From contig OX465107.1 in assembly GCA_949987565.1 (NCBI GenBank), forward strand, positions 19,943,401-20,007,400: DNA of 64,000 nt. The letters are read 5' to 3'. Below the pieces are notes generated by a model. The model did not search any database. It saw nothing but the letters and a program-made list of their open reading frames with translations, and was not told where the DNA came from. How positions within the stretch are numbered: the stretch's first letter is position 1; each line of letters begins with the position of its first letter. The DNA comes from Luidia sarsii (Eukaryota; Echinodermata; Asteroidea; Paxillosida; Luidiidae). The position numbers were made by a program, and so were the translations under genes. Shown one piece after another: positions 12,901 to 23,345 of this stretch.

Positions 12901-14917
12901 GTAGTTACGATAATAATAAATAAATACGGTACAAAATACATTTATTAATTACACAACTCGTCAATTTACTGTCAACTTCAGCGGCTGAGTTACTTTACTT
13001 GTGTGCATGCAAACCGCACTTTTCACAACCCCTGCCCCGGAAAAAAACCCACCACATCTTATCAGTTGGAAGACACGAACGATCGAGAAAACGCCAGAAA
13101 GAAAACAAAAACGGACAAGAAAGGAAAAATTGAGAGCTCCGACCTTCCTCAATTGTAGGCTCGGAGAGCAATAAGTCTGCCAAAGAAGAGAGGAGTATCT
13201 AGGAAGCAAGCGAACTCTGTGGGGGGGGGGGACTTTTGAAAGACAATCATTCCTGGCTCTTAAACTCCTGCTAGAATATTTTTTTTTCTAAAACAGTCAA
13301 ACCCAAAACAACCACAACTGCAGTAAAACAGTAACGATGATCGGAATCGCCAGTAAAAGCTCTCGCCTGAGAGGGAGACTTTGCCGATTTTGGTTTTAGG
13401 AACATCATTGCATTACGGCGCGCTTGTGTGTATTCATAGACCCAAAGTAGACACAACTCAGGGTTGTGGGGATTTTTAATATTTTTTTTTAAAACTAAGC
13501 AGCATATGATCCTAAAGGGTTTTCAGAACATTTCAGTTGGGCGGGGAACTGGACGAGAATGGTTTCCACGGTCACAGTCCCACCAAGATTTGGCTGGGGG
13601 GGGGGGGGGAGGCTGCTGGAAAGAAAAGATGAATGGAAACTCATGTATAGGCCATAGGGAAATTGCTTACAATGCTTTGTAAGTGGGGTTTTGGGTCATT
13701 TTTCCCCCAAGTATGTATTTCAAATGATATCGGAGAGGGCTTATTTTCTCGGCATCTGCTGGAGAGGAGGGGGCTATCAACTTCAGACCAAACACCGAGA
13801 AAAAACCCCTCATTACACTAGGTGAGGGGGAAAAAACCCACACCAGTGTTGCGTAAATCAAATTTGGCACCTCGACCATACAAGGTGTGATAACTCATTT
13901 AGTGCACATTTTATTTAAAAAACTTGGCTCATCTTTTTTGGGGGGGCTGACGTTGTTTCTACTCAATGCCGTCAACAAGCGGTAGGCGGTTGTTGTTGTT
14001 TTTTGGGGGTTAGTAAATATCTACGAATGATTGATTTATCAAAATGTTTCAGTTTCTAAGCAGCTCAAGGCCAAGAATTAATGCTCGAAAAATAACAAAA
14101 CAAAACTGAACCAAAGCAAAAAACCGAATTAAAAACAAAATCCAGTGTAAGCAGACCGGCATGTACTAGTATAAAACAAAATTCTACAGAGTAAACCGTG
14201 GTTAGCTACCGGGGACAAGAGGAGTTATGTTTCTTCTTATAAAATACAACCTAATTTTTTTAAAATTTTTATACAAATATACAAAAGTACAAAAAGGCAA
14301 GGAGTAGTGTTGTACACCTTTGAGTGGTTCGAAGGAGTTTGCGCGTAATGTACAGAGAAAGAAGGAAACACGGAACCCCATAGAAGAAAGGACATCCAAA
14401 GTGCATTTGAATGCTTTTGAAGGGTGTTAATTTCTTCTTCTTTTTTCAGTCGGTAATTCATCAGACATCCAAGTTGTCCCACAAAAACGGAAAAAAATGA
14501 AACGGGACTACTGGGGACATTTATTTTTTTCTTTCCTTACAAAGGCATTTCCAGCTGATTTCTGCAAATGAGGGTTTCCCAGTGTCGGCACAGCTCGGAC
14601 GGTTTTGCAAATCACCTCCCCAGTGATGATGTCAATCGTCTCTACGGCAACTGCAAGGTCAACGACCAGGACTTCAACATTTTCGGAGGAGGGGGGTGGA
14701 GGAGGCTTTAAGTAAGGGATTTCCGAGAGGGTGTGAAAATGAAACCAGTCACAAATGTGGGAGCCAAAACACCCCCTCCATTACCATTAAGATTTTGGAT
14801 CTTCAAAGCTCACCATCAAACACAAAAAACAACCTACATCCAGTGGGTGGTTGGGGGGGGGGAAGTATGACTTCCATCCTTTTTTTTGGTTGTCTTCAAG
14901 AAATCCAAATTCATTAC

Positions 14918-17900
14918 TTTATTATTTTCAAATCTCAAATCTACTGAACAAATGGTGTGAATTTGAGTCTACGTTAACACCGTCCAATTCCAAAACCATA
15001 CACAAGGCAAAAGAGCCTGCTAAAACAAGCGGAGCTCTCAACTGTTAATTCATCCAGTAAATACCCTATCTACATAGCTAGGAAACAAACAAAATGAGAT
15101 CAAAATAAGAGAAAAAAAAAGGAAAAAAACCAGGAGAAAACTTACTGCATCTCTGCTGGCGTAATGGTTAAACAACTACAATAAATAGTCTCTACAGGTT
15201 TTTTTTTTTTAATAATAATCATTAATTTTTGTTTCTGTCAACAAAGATCCAGATGCCATATATTGCACACATGCTAAATACCGTACGTCCCTTACCAACA
15301 ACATAAAGAAGGTTCAGATCCCACTGCAAGAAAATGAAAAGTAAACAAACGCAACGCAAACTCCTTCAGGTCCCCCTCCCTTTTTTCCAACCCTCTTTTT
15401 CCCCCCTCCCCTCTTTTTAATTTTTTTTCTTTTTCTGGAGACATTGCCCGAGCCCCACCCTACGCCTGGAGACCAATCGCAGCGTCTCATCAAACAGTCG
15501 CACAACGTCACCCCAAACAATGTTAGTCTACCTGCAACAATAATAAGCAACACCTGAGCTCTCCCCCTGTCTACCTAAAAAAAGAAGAAGCTAAACATAT
15601 TTTTCTGTACACTTTACAAATAAACAGTTGAAAGTTCATTTTTTTTTGGTTAACACTTCCTTAGAACCCTCCAGAACCTGTAATATTTTACTCTAACATT
15701 TCCACTTTTGGTTTTCACTCTGTCATGATCTGTTTCCCATTTGTTTTGAATTATTACCGGGGGGGAGGGAATATTTACAGGTTCTTGAATTGCTAGATAA
15801 AGTTCGTCAGGTAGGTAATGAAATGAGCGGTATTTTGAAAACACAACAGTCAGAAAAAAATCTAATTTCTTTTTTCTTTAGAAGGGAAACAGGACTGGTC
15901 TAAGAGCAGTCAGTTCCAAAAATAATTGGGAGGGGGGGACGAGGAATTATAAGGTTTGAATCTTCTCTTCCCCATTGGCAATTTGACACCACTCTACCGC
16001 CCTCGAGTGATGAGACCGTCTGCAGCCAGCCCACATGGTGCTAGCTTCACTTAGGCGCTGCTACGCTAACAGTTATGCAGACACCTTCGTGCGCCAATCA
16101 GCCACGGGAAAAGCCGGCTTGGAGCGGCACTGAACTCTGCTGCCGGGTGGAGCTGAAAAATTCTGGCTGGCTCAGAGAGCACATTACTCATTTCTGGAAG
16201 TTTCTATTGTCCCCTAAAAAAATCACAACGGAGATTTTAATCCTTATTTTGTCACCCTCCACTGGAGGAGATATACCGGTAGGATAAGCTGCAGCCACTG
16301 GAGAGGATGGTCCAACCAAGGAGGATAAGCAGGGGTTATCTTGCAGGGGTCCAGATGGTGTCTCAGAAGGGCCACACTGTCTGAATAGACCACTGTGCCC
16401 ATTTGGCTGGAGAAGTCAAAAGTTGTGGTTTTTTTCCCCCCAGCATGTCACTGAACCTTGGCAGTGACTGTGAGCGTCACACTCGGTGAAAAACTGGTGA
16501 CACGGCATTGCGTCAGTGCCGGTGTCCCCACAGTGGACAGTGACAATGTGACATAGTGACAACAGTGATTTTCATTGCCCCACACTAAACAAAGTCAAAC
16601 GGTCGCCCCGTATAGCAAACACAACTGCCGCATATTTCTGTCTGTGTCTCGTTAAAAAAATCACGCCCAAATTTCTGACAGGCTCCTCTGTCACTGCTGA
16701 CGAGGGAGTGCGAGAGAGATAGTAGAGAGAATAGACCGAGAATAAAAAACTGTGTAACATTTTTGTAAACATTCCAAAGTGGCAACAGCCAAGAAATCTT
16801 TGAACTATCGGGGGGAAGCGGAAGGGGGGCGGGGAGGGGGGTTGAGGAGAGAATGATGCAACAGATGTTGACAGCACATCTAGGACGGGACTGTTCCGGA
16901 AAGAAAATGGCTCCGAGAAAGGAAAGAGGAGGTGGGATTGTGCAGAAAACTGCTCAATGAAAAAAACCCCAAAAAAACCCAACAAATATGTCTGTCTAGT
17001 ACCCAGACACCCAAAGCAACCTCCCCATGCCTTCTCACACACATACCGAAGAGCACGACGGACACGCCATACTTTCTTCAGAACAACTTAGTGATTAAAA
17101 AAAAACCCACAAAACTCAAAACCAGATAACAAAACTGAAACAACTGGGAACAACCCCCCCAAAAAACCCTGCATTGAGAGCTCAGAGAGAGAGGCATTGC
17201 TCAATCTTTTCCCATCTGTCCAACTTCCGACGAGTTGTTAAAAAGAAGAAGACCCCCATTCTATAACACTAGCACCAATCAGTTTCCGCAGTCCCATTCC
17301 GTTTGACGACTTCTTACAATTGTTTCCGAACTCTGTTTTGTCTGTTTCCAAAAAGTGTTTTTGGAGCCACCAGCCCCTGTTTGCCAGACAAAAATTGTGT
17401 GTCTTTTTTTTTCCTTTTTCGATGAGATGAGGGGAGGAGAGCGATGGGTTTTCCCCCACGACGACACAAAGAGTACGGCAAAATCCTCCCCGCCAACGCC
17501 CCGGGGCAAAGAGTCACGCCGGAAGGGGAAGAGATTCTGCCAAAACGCAGCCACGCAGCGACGGGAGGACCACTGAGCATTTCCCGTCCGTCGGGGTCTC
17601 CAAGGAATCTTAGGGTCCTGACGAGAGGCTCTTCCTTGAACATTTCACTGTCACTAATCCCTCCCCCCGCTCCAAAAGGAGAGTTCCTTGGACGGCGGGA
17701 TAGATCCACAGTGCATCCGGCGGTGACAATCCAATCCCCAAAACTGCCGGTTCCGGGTTCGAATCAAACTCTTGTGCTGTCCACATCTCACTGATCATCA
17801 TCTCTCAACCCTTACAGTTGTTCAATTCTTCTTATTTTCTTTTTTTATAAATACGACTTTTGTGTTTGTTTTTTTGTTAACTCTATAAAAAAAAAAAAAA

Positions 17901-17984
17901 ATACGATGACAACGGCGTCCGGAGGAAAAAAAAAAGGATAAAAATGAAAACACTAAGATAAGACACTAGTGAAGAGAAACATCA
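14918..17984 (-). other. Probable MYPT 3' UTR; 3' end uncertain
   Basis: No coding exon is visible on the minus strand below the stop codon. Reading downstream on the sense strand, the first AATAAA hexamer I found is at 14918-14923, giving a 3' UTR of about 3 kb. Other AATAAA hexamers lie at about 14521, 13913, 11088 and 10097. The region contains open frames up to 156 codons (for example 16572-17042 and 17314-17709) without recognisable products. A ggttcgaatc B-box-like motif occurs near 17756. The cleavage site cannot be fixed from sequence. Confidence 0.35.
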
Positions 17985-18071
17985 TCATTTTGATAGCTTG
18001 CTTATGACTCGTACTAAGGCGCCGTTTTCATCTTTGAGTCGCTGGTTGTCTGCTTTCAACTGCTCCATTGC
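17985..18071 (-). CDS. PPP1R12A: MYPT last coding exon: leucine zipper and stop
   Basis: Phase 0 in; acceptor cttctctcag. It encodes [20 protein letters not shown] then RVISKLSK, followed by TGA TGA. The leucines fall at exact heptad spacing (L4, L11, L18, L25). The segment matches [28 protein letters not shown] C-termini of vertebrate MYPT1 with one conservative change. In vertebrates this zipper binds PKG I-alpha and also Par-4, the product of the neighbouring gene, so an interaction here is an inference. Confidence 0.99.
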   Translation of the reverse strand, partial: AMEQLKADNQRLKDENGALVRVISKLSK

Positions 18072-18724
18072 CTGAGAGAAGAGAGGGGAGAAATAGAAAA
18101 ATTAGTTTAAAAAAGAGAGAGAAAAGAAGGAGATGATTTCAATTGTCATTTGGCCACCAAGGCCACTGCTACATTGGAACTCTATACACGGCCGCCAAAA
18201 CCAACTGGGCCTGAGACATTGTCCCCTGGCCACCAGGGCCACTGCTAAATTGGAACTCTATACAATACTATAACTGAATGGGATAAAGGACAAACTGAAT
18301 GGGATAAAGGACAAACTAAATGGGATAAAGGACAAACTGAATGGGATAAAGGACAAACTAAATGGGATAAAGGAAGAACTGAATGGGATAAAGGACAAAC
18401 TAAATGGGATAAAGGAAGAACTGAATGGGATAAAGGATAAACTGAATGGGATAAAGGACAAACTGAATGGGATAAAGGACAAACTGAATGTGATAAAGGA
18501 CAAACTGAATGGGATAAAGGACAAACTTAATGGGATAAAGGACAAACATAATGGGATAAAGGACAAACTGAATGTGATAAAGGACAAACTTAATGGAATA
18601 AAGGACAAACTTAATGGGATAAAGGACAAACTTAATGGGATAAAGGACAAACTAAAAGGATGGGGATACAAGAGAGAACTAAAGGAGTTTTGAGCAGCAC
18701 AAGCTTTCCCTTTCACAAACAAAC
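18072..18724 (-). other. Last MYPT intron, mostly a 21-bp minisatellite (18270-18656)
   Basis: The array has about 18 copies of actgaatgggataaaggaca plus a. On the sense strand it reads tttgtcctttatcccattca, pyrimidine-biased. It creates open frames on both strands (SLSFIPF and NGIKDKL repeats); these are not coding. Left of it, ggccaccagggccactgcta-type text is repeated twice (18153-18197 and 18228-18260). Confidence 0.92.
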
Positions 18725-18775
18725 CTTAAGTTCTTCCTCCATTTCTGATAATCGTCTCTCCAATGCCCTTCTCTC
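18725..18775 (-). CDS. PPP1R12A: MYPT exon 16 of window: ERRALERRLSEMEEELK
   Basis: Phase 0 in and out; acceptor gacctgcag, donor AAG/gtttgtt. The 17 residues are almost identical to vertebrate MYPT1 (ERRALERRISEMEEELK). This is the exon before the leucine-zipper exon. In vertebrates a cassette exon at this place switches zipper-positive to zipper-negative isoforms; no such cassette is evident in the following 653 bp intron, which is mostly a 21-bp minisatellite. Confidence 0.98.
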
Positions 18776-18851
18776 CTGCAGGTCAAAGTGATTCAAAAGC
18801 AAATCATTGTTAAATAATAAGTAAAGTGTGTCTGATTAGTGCCATCCATGC

Positions 18852-18990
18852 CAGTTGACTATTTTGGAAGGCCACCATCTAATCTAAGGGCTGGATAGCT
18901 CAGGTGGTAAGAGTGCCGGTGCCAAAGATCTACAGTTCAAATCCAGGCCAGGCTTTTTTTGCCATTTTCCCCAATTTTGTTCTCAATACT
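18852..18990 (+). mobile_element. tRNA-derived SINE
   Basis: It shows gggctggatagctcaggtgg (A box) and, 35 bp later, agttcaaatccagg (B box), as in a tRNA head, followed by a tail like gccattttcccc. The 5' flank agttgactattttggaaggc is shared with the copies at 25522 and 62150. Confidence 0.85.
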
Positions 18991-19547
18991 TGATAAGATG
19001 TGAACAACAAGTTACTGCGCCCTGAAAAATTTGACTGAAGAAAAGGTTCAAACCCAATACGGTGGAACATCGCTAAAATGAATGCCGATATACCAAACAT
19101 GCTGCCCTTTGGCTCCTGATTTTTGTGCACAAAATGTGCGGCCGCAACTGCTATAACGAATGACCGCTATACCGAACAATTTTCATGGATCCCGGGATGT
19201 TCTTTATAGCGACGTTCCACACGGAATCAAAGCGTCAGTCAATGAGTGGTCCACCAACTTAGCTGGGACTGGGATACAATGTCTACTGTAAGACACTGGG
19301 GAGTGTTTTGGCAGTCCCAACTGTAATCCCACTGCTATTTTCCCTGGCCATTTCAATTCGGTCAGAGTTGCACTGGGAATGATGACATCTTTACACCATC
19401 GAGCCAAACAAGGGCACGACCGACCCAATCCCTGGGTTGTTGGCTGCCCACACGCACCCTGGGTAGGTCAAGCAACGGAGGCCGGTCCCAACGTACGAGA
19501 GACAGTTTACAACCCCCTTTCACCTCCCCGCCTCTCTCCCCCCCCGA

Positions 19548-19590
19548 GGTGCTTCAACCCTCCTCTCTCCCTCCCTCCCTCCCTCCCTCC
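19548..19590. repeat. (ccct)n low-complexity run
   Basis: Tandem tccc units just after the donor of exon 15 in the sense direction (purine on the sense strand). It is the main exception to the strand bias of the other purine/pyrimidine tracts. Confidence 0.85.
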
Positions 19591-19624
19591 CACCCCAACT
19601 CCTCAACCAACTCCCCGCTCGTAC

Positions 19625-19774
19625 CCTCTTCTCGTTGTCGGCCGACTTGGAGTCAAAGCGGTCGGACTTCTGGTTGGACTTCTCCACCTGCATCTTCAGC
19701 TCGGCAATCTCCATGTCGCGCTCTTTGACCTTGTCCTGAAGCTTGGTGACTGTAGTCTTCTGCTCATCAAACAT
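19625..19774 (-). CDS. PPP1R12A: MYPT exon 15 of window: coiled coil (50 codons)
   Basis: Phase 0 in and out; acceptor tttgggtccag, donor AGG/gtacgag. It encodes MFDEQKTTVTKLQDKVKERD, then MEIAELKMQVEKSNQ and DRFDSKSADNEKR. Vertebrate MYPT1 has KLYEQILAENEKLKAQLHDT..MELTDLKLQLEKATQRQERF. The heptad pattern predicts the dimeric coiled coil upstream of the zipper. The Met at its start is internal, not a translation start. Confidence 0.97.
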
Positions 19775-19997
19775 CTGGACCCAAACGATGAAAAATTCAC
19801 AAAGTTCCCAGTCAGTTTTTTTCCTTTATTTGTTTGACTTTCATAAAAAAAACCTAAATCCGTTTTGTGCGATTCATGAACTGCTGTAGCCAGGGTAACA
19901 ACAATTGGTTATTTGCATCTGGATGAAAACAGGGGCCTTGATCCCTGGAGATATATGGCAGTTAATGGTTGAATACTTCTGACTGGCGCCCCCGCCC

Positions 19998-20118
19998 TGG
20001 CCAAGACTAGATGACTAATTGGGACCGCCACCTAAGGTCTGGATAGCTCAGATGGTAAGAGTGCTGGTGTGCGAAACCAAAGGTTTCAGATTCAACTCCT
20101 GGTCTAGTTAAAGGTTTT
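19998..20118 (+). mobile_element. tRNA-derived SINE
   Basis: It has ggtctggatagctcagatgg (A box) and cagattcaactcctggtc (diverged B box). Same family as 18852. It lies in the intron between exons 14 and 15. Confidence 0.8.
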
Positions 20119-20290
20119 AGGAGGGAGGGGGAATCAGGGAGAGGGAATCAGGGAGAGGAGGGAGGGGAGGGAGGGGAGGGAGGGAGAGGGGAGGGAGGGA
20201 GAGGGAAGGGGAGGGAGAGGGGAGGGAGGGAGAGGGGAGGGAGGGAGAGGGGAAGAAGGAAAAGGGAGGTGGAAGGAGGGAGGGGAGGAA
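20119..20290. repeat. gagggaggg purine tract
   Basis: About 170 bp of nearly pure A/G on the plus strand. On the sense strand it is pyrimidine and starts about 18 nt after the donor of exon 14. Confidence 0.9.
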
Positions 20291-20307
20291 GCAACGACCA
20301 CACGCAC

Positions 20308-20461
20308 CTTCTTGCAGTTCTGGCAGGGCGTTCCCGAAGCTGTCTTCTCATTGTCGCGATCACGTTCTCTGTCGCGGTCGCGGGAGTATGTCCCTGAACC
20401 TGAGCGGCTGGCGTAGCGATCGGATGGGGCAGAGGTCGATGAACTATCCCCATACCTGCTG
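20308..20461 (-). CDS. PPP1R12A: MYPT exon 14 of window: SSRYGDSSSTSAPSDRY
   Basis: Phase 2 in, phase 0 out; donor AAG/gtgcgtg. It encodes SSRYGDSSSTSAPSDRYASR, then SGSGTYSRDRDRERDRDN and GTPCQNCKK. Vertebrate MYPT1 has ISRYETSSTSAGDRYDSLLGRSGSYSY. The acceptor is a run of three CAGs (ttacagcagcag), so tandem acceptor choice could add or drop one or two residues without a frame change. The CxxC near the end is not a known MYPT feature. A pyrimidine tract of about 180 nt begins shortly after the donor. Confidence 0.96.
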
Positions 20462-20515
20462 CTGTAATAATTAAAAAGCACCCCAAAAACCCACCTCAAT
20501 GAAATCATTTGTAGA

Positions 20516-20655
20516 TATGCAAAAATGTTGCAAACTGCTTACTGACTACAACGACCAAAAGAAAATCTCGAAAATTAGGATGGCCTGATGACCTTTCTCA
20601 AAGGTCGTGCTAGGATCGAAACGTCACTCCCTCCTAATTTTTGAGATAAATAATT
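20516..20655. repeat. Foldback-family repeat, two arms
   Basis: The left part carries the reverse of the family tail (aaaaatgttgcaaactgctt), then ggcctgatgacctttctc; the right part has ggtcgtgctaggatcgaaac and ctcctaatttttgag. Arms are inverted relative to each other with internal loss. Confidence 0.75.
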
Positions 20656-20835
20656 CATTGTAGCATTTCTTTGAAACCTGTAAGAGTCGTTCTCTTTACT
20701 CTTCCTCCTAAATTTCTCAGTGCCTCAGCCAACATCATGGTGCCAGCCGTTTAGAAAGCTTTTCCAGAGATTATGGAGGGAGCCCTCTATTGGTGAAATA
20801 TATCCATGTAAAGCCATGTCCTCAGTTCATTGGCT

Positions 20836-20952
20836 TAGGCCAAAACGGGCTTCCAGAGCTACGGCTACCGTAGGGCTATTGTCTTCGCATCTCCGTGTAC
20901 TTCCAATAGGGAAAAGACCTAGCCCTAGCTCTAGACGCCCGTTTCGGACACA
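20836..20952. mobile_element. MITE-like element with long terminal inverted repeats
   Basis: The left end aaaacgggcttccagagcta mirrors the right end tagctctagacgcccgtttc, with about 28 bp matching in each arm. The right end carries cggacacag, as in the element at 35413. Confidence 0.65.
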
Positions 20953-21124
20953 GCCTTACCTAGGCTGCCAATGACACACAAGTCTATGCCAGCTCCTCGA
21001 TTTAAATGCCAGTCATTTTCGTTAGACCAGTGCGTTACCTTTTGGCTACAACATAGCACAAATGATAAGATTGGTATTTTGGAAGTACCAAGTGGAAGGT
21101 TTGTGGTGACCCCCGTGTAAAACA

Positions 21125-21200
21125 TGTCTTTTGAGTCGGAGTGTGGCTCTGAAAAGAGCGGGTGACTTCAGATTTCGGGCAGTGTGTGCTGAAATTATCA
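21125..21200 (-). repeat. Dispersed repeat with histone-type stem-loop, copy 1
   Basis: On the minus strand: actgcccgaaatctgaagtc, then ccgctcttttcagagccaca, then ctccgactcaaaagac. It is homologous to the plus-strand copy at 55858-55950. Here the hairpin is GCTCT-TTTC-AGAGC. Confidence 0.7.
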
Positions 21201-21414
21201 ACCATGCTGGACCTGCGAAGGGGCTCCAATGCCTTGAGCTAGTTCCTTGGCTGAGGCTCGAAATTACACACGAGTCTATGGAAGCCACCGGCTTTCACTT
21301 CTGACAGACTTGCGTGCAATTTCCAGCCAAAGCCGCTGAGATTTGGGCAAGACCCGTGTTGGTTAGTAAGCCGGGAGCGTAAAGGTCCGGAACTATTTGT
21401 GGAGCATTCCTTAC

Positions 21415-21458
21415 CTGCCGGTTAATGAGCTGCTTGGTCGACTGTAACGATCAGAAGT
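21415..21458 (-). CDS. PPP1R12A: MYPT exon 13 of window (14 codons + 2 nt)
   Basis: Phase 0 in, phase 2 out; acceptor cctgtccag, donor AG/gtaagga. It encodes TSDRYSRPSSSLTG plus two bases. The RYSRPSSS composition is similar to the Ser/Tyr-rich segment before the coiled coil of MYPT1. It is the first exon shared by the full-length and the putative short transcript; both incoming exons end at phase 0. Confidence 0.9.
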
Positions 21459-22864
21459 CTGGACAGGAGAGAAAAAGAAACAAACTGATTTAACTGAACA
21501 GAAAGGGCGCCAACAGTAGAGGAATCAAAGCAAGACACTGAATCAACTTAGTAGGTAGAGTAGACAAATATAACCTATAGACGGTCAGCATCTATTAGAA
21601 ATGTGACAGAATATTGTAATGCCATTGGGAACCCAACTAGCCTCAAACTATGGGCGGAAGTAAAGAGCCCCGCCAGCCGTTTGTATTTAGTGTGATGTGA
21701 TGTGCGTTCAAATTTGCCAATGGTTCTATGACGCTCACACGTGGTTGTTCTATATACGTACATGACGGCGCTCTTTACATTTTTAAGATGGCAGCCTCCA
21801 TGGCATTACAGTCTGCCATCTGCTATTGTCTGTCTATAGGTTATAATTATGTGTACAGTGGTAGAGACGACCTTTGCACTTTGAACTGGCTGTACTGGGC
21901 CGTGTGCTCCCAACAAATTTGAGGTGGTTTTCAGGACTAATTTACATTATTGAATGCACTGACGGAAAAGAAACAAATCCTATGATATTGATGTTTTTTT
22001 TTCACTGTTTATCCAATCCAACTGAGATGGTGCCCGTAAATAGCAATAGTCTACTGTCGTGGCTGTGGAGAAAAGCTTTGAGACTTGGCCCATCGATTGA
22101 TTTCTGCGGGGTTCAAACTGTACCATACTCATCACAGTGTCAAGGGGCATGACTGGTTGGGGGCTTTCGGTTTGGCAGGACAAGGGCTAAAAAAAAAACT
22201 CATTCAGGACTGACTGTAGGCCAACATTCAAATGGCTTGAATAAGGCAACAAGGCAAACAAATTTTGAAAAAAAAAAATTAACAACTTAAGGAATAAAAA
22301 TGAGACTGACTGCTGACTGAATATCTGATGTTGGGAAAATTGTGCCTGCAGGTTGTCAGGGATTTGTATGAGGCTTCTATCAATGGTAACCAAGGCACCC
22401 GCCAAGCCCGCGATATTTGCCAATTTGTACACAATGCGGTGCTAACAAAAAGTCTGTAAACCCGACAAGCCATACCAGGGCCGTGCACTCGAACACAGCG
22501 CAGGTCATACAAACACCCACTCCCACCTGAGCCTCCCACCCCCCCAAAAAAACCATTCAACACCTTAAAGGGTCCTTTTTTTTCTTTTCCTTCTATTTTT
22601 TTGGTAATCAATGTTCACCTCTTCTGTTGGAAAGGTCACAACTCCTCGACAGACTCGGGGAGTCAAGGATTATTCTCACGCGGTTGACCTTTCTTCTTCT
22701 TCTTCTTTTTTTCAGCCCCCCCCCTCCCTTTTTTTCCATTTCTAATTTTCAAGAGGCTGGTTCAGTTTCGAGCCGACATGGGAATGCAACGGCTGATTGA
22801 CAACATGTGATTTGAACTGGCATTGGGGACATCAGATTCTACTGTGGGATGATTGTCTGCACTA

Positions 22865-23345
22865 GTTTAAAGGGAGAGGGAAGGGAAGGGAAGGGAAGGG
22901 AAGGGAAGGGAAGGGAAGGGAAGGAAAGGGATGGGAAGGGATGAGAAGAATGGGAAGGAATTGGAAGGGAAGGGAATGGAAGGGGAAGGCAGGGGAGGGC
23001 AGGGGAGGGAAGGGATGGGAAGGAAAGGAAAAGAAAGGGATGGGAAGGGATGGGATGGAAAGGAATTGGAAAGGAAGGGAAGGGGAAGGGAGGGAAATAG
23101 GAGGGGAGGGGAGGGGAGGGGAGGGGAGGGGAGGGGAGGGGAGGGAAGGTGAGGGGAGGGGAGGGAAGGTGAGGGGAGGGGAGGGAAGGTGAGGGTAGGG
23201 GAGGGGAGGGAAGGGGAGGGAAGGGGAGGGAAGGGTATGGGAAGGAAAGGAAAGGGATGGGAAAGGATTGGAAAGGATGGGAAAGGATTGGAAAGGATTG
23301 GAAGAGAAGGGAAGGGAAGGCAAGGGAAGGCAAGGGAAGGTAAGG
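22865..23345. repeat. About 480 bp gggaa/gggga purine tract
   Basis: Almost only A/G on the plus strand (gggaagggaaggg, ggggaggggaggg units), pyrimidine on the sense strand of MYPT. It produces long artificial frames in all minus-strand phases. Mirror-repeat and G-rich character give triplex or G4 potential. Confidence 0.95.

Larger units (their letters stand above)
6181..14917. other. Intergenic region between MYPT 3' end and PAWR
   Basis: AT-rich, with many homopolymer A/T and G runs. No coding exon is supported on either strand. It contains a single-arm foldback-family copy (7862-7933), a MITE-like copy (8183-8309), the large minisatellite (9125-9930) and a G16 run near 7389. If the MYPT message uses a more distal poly(A) site, part of it is 3' UTR. 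Confidence 0.55.

Noticed and set aside
17314..17709. 131-codon minus frame after the MYPT stop
   Set aside because: Separated from the CDS by in-frame stops, no splice support; lies in the probable 3' UTR.
18258..18722. 154-codon minus frame of SLSFIPF repeats
   Set aside because: Reads through a 21-bp intronic minisatellite; retained-intron reading from exon 16 hits a stop after three codons.
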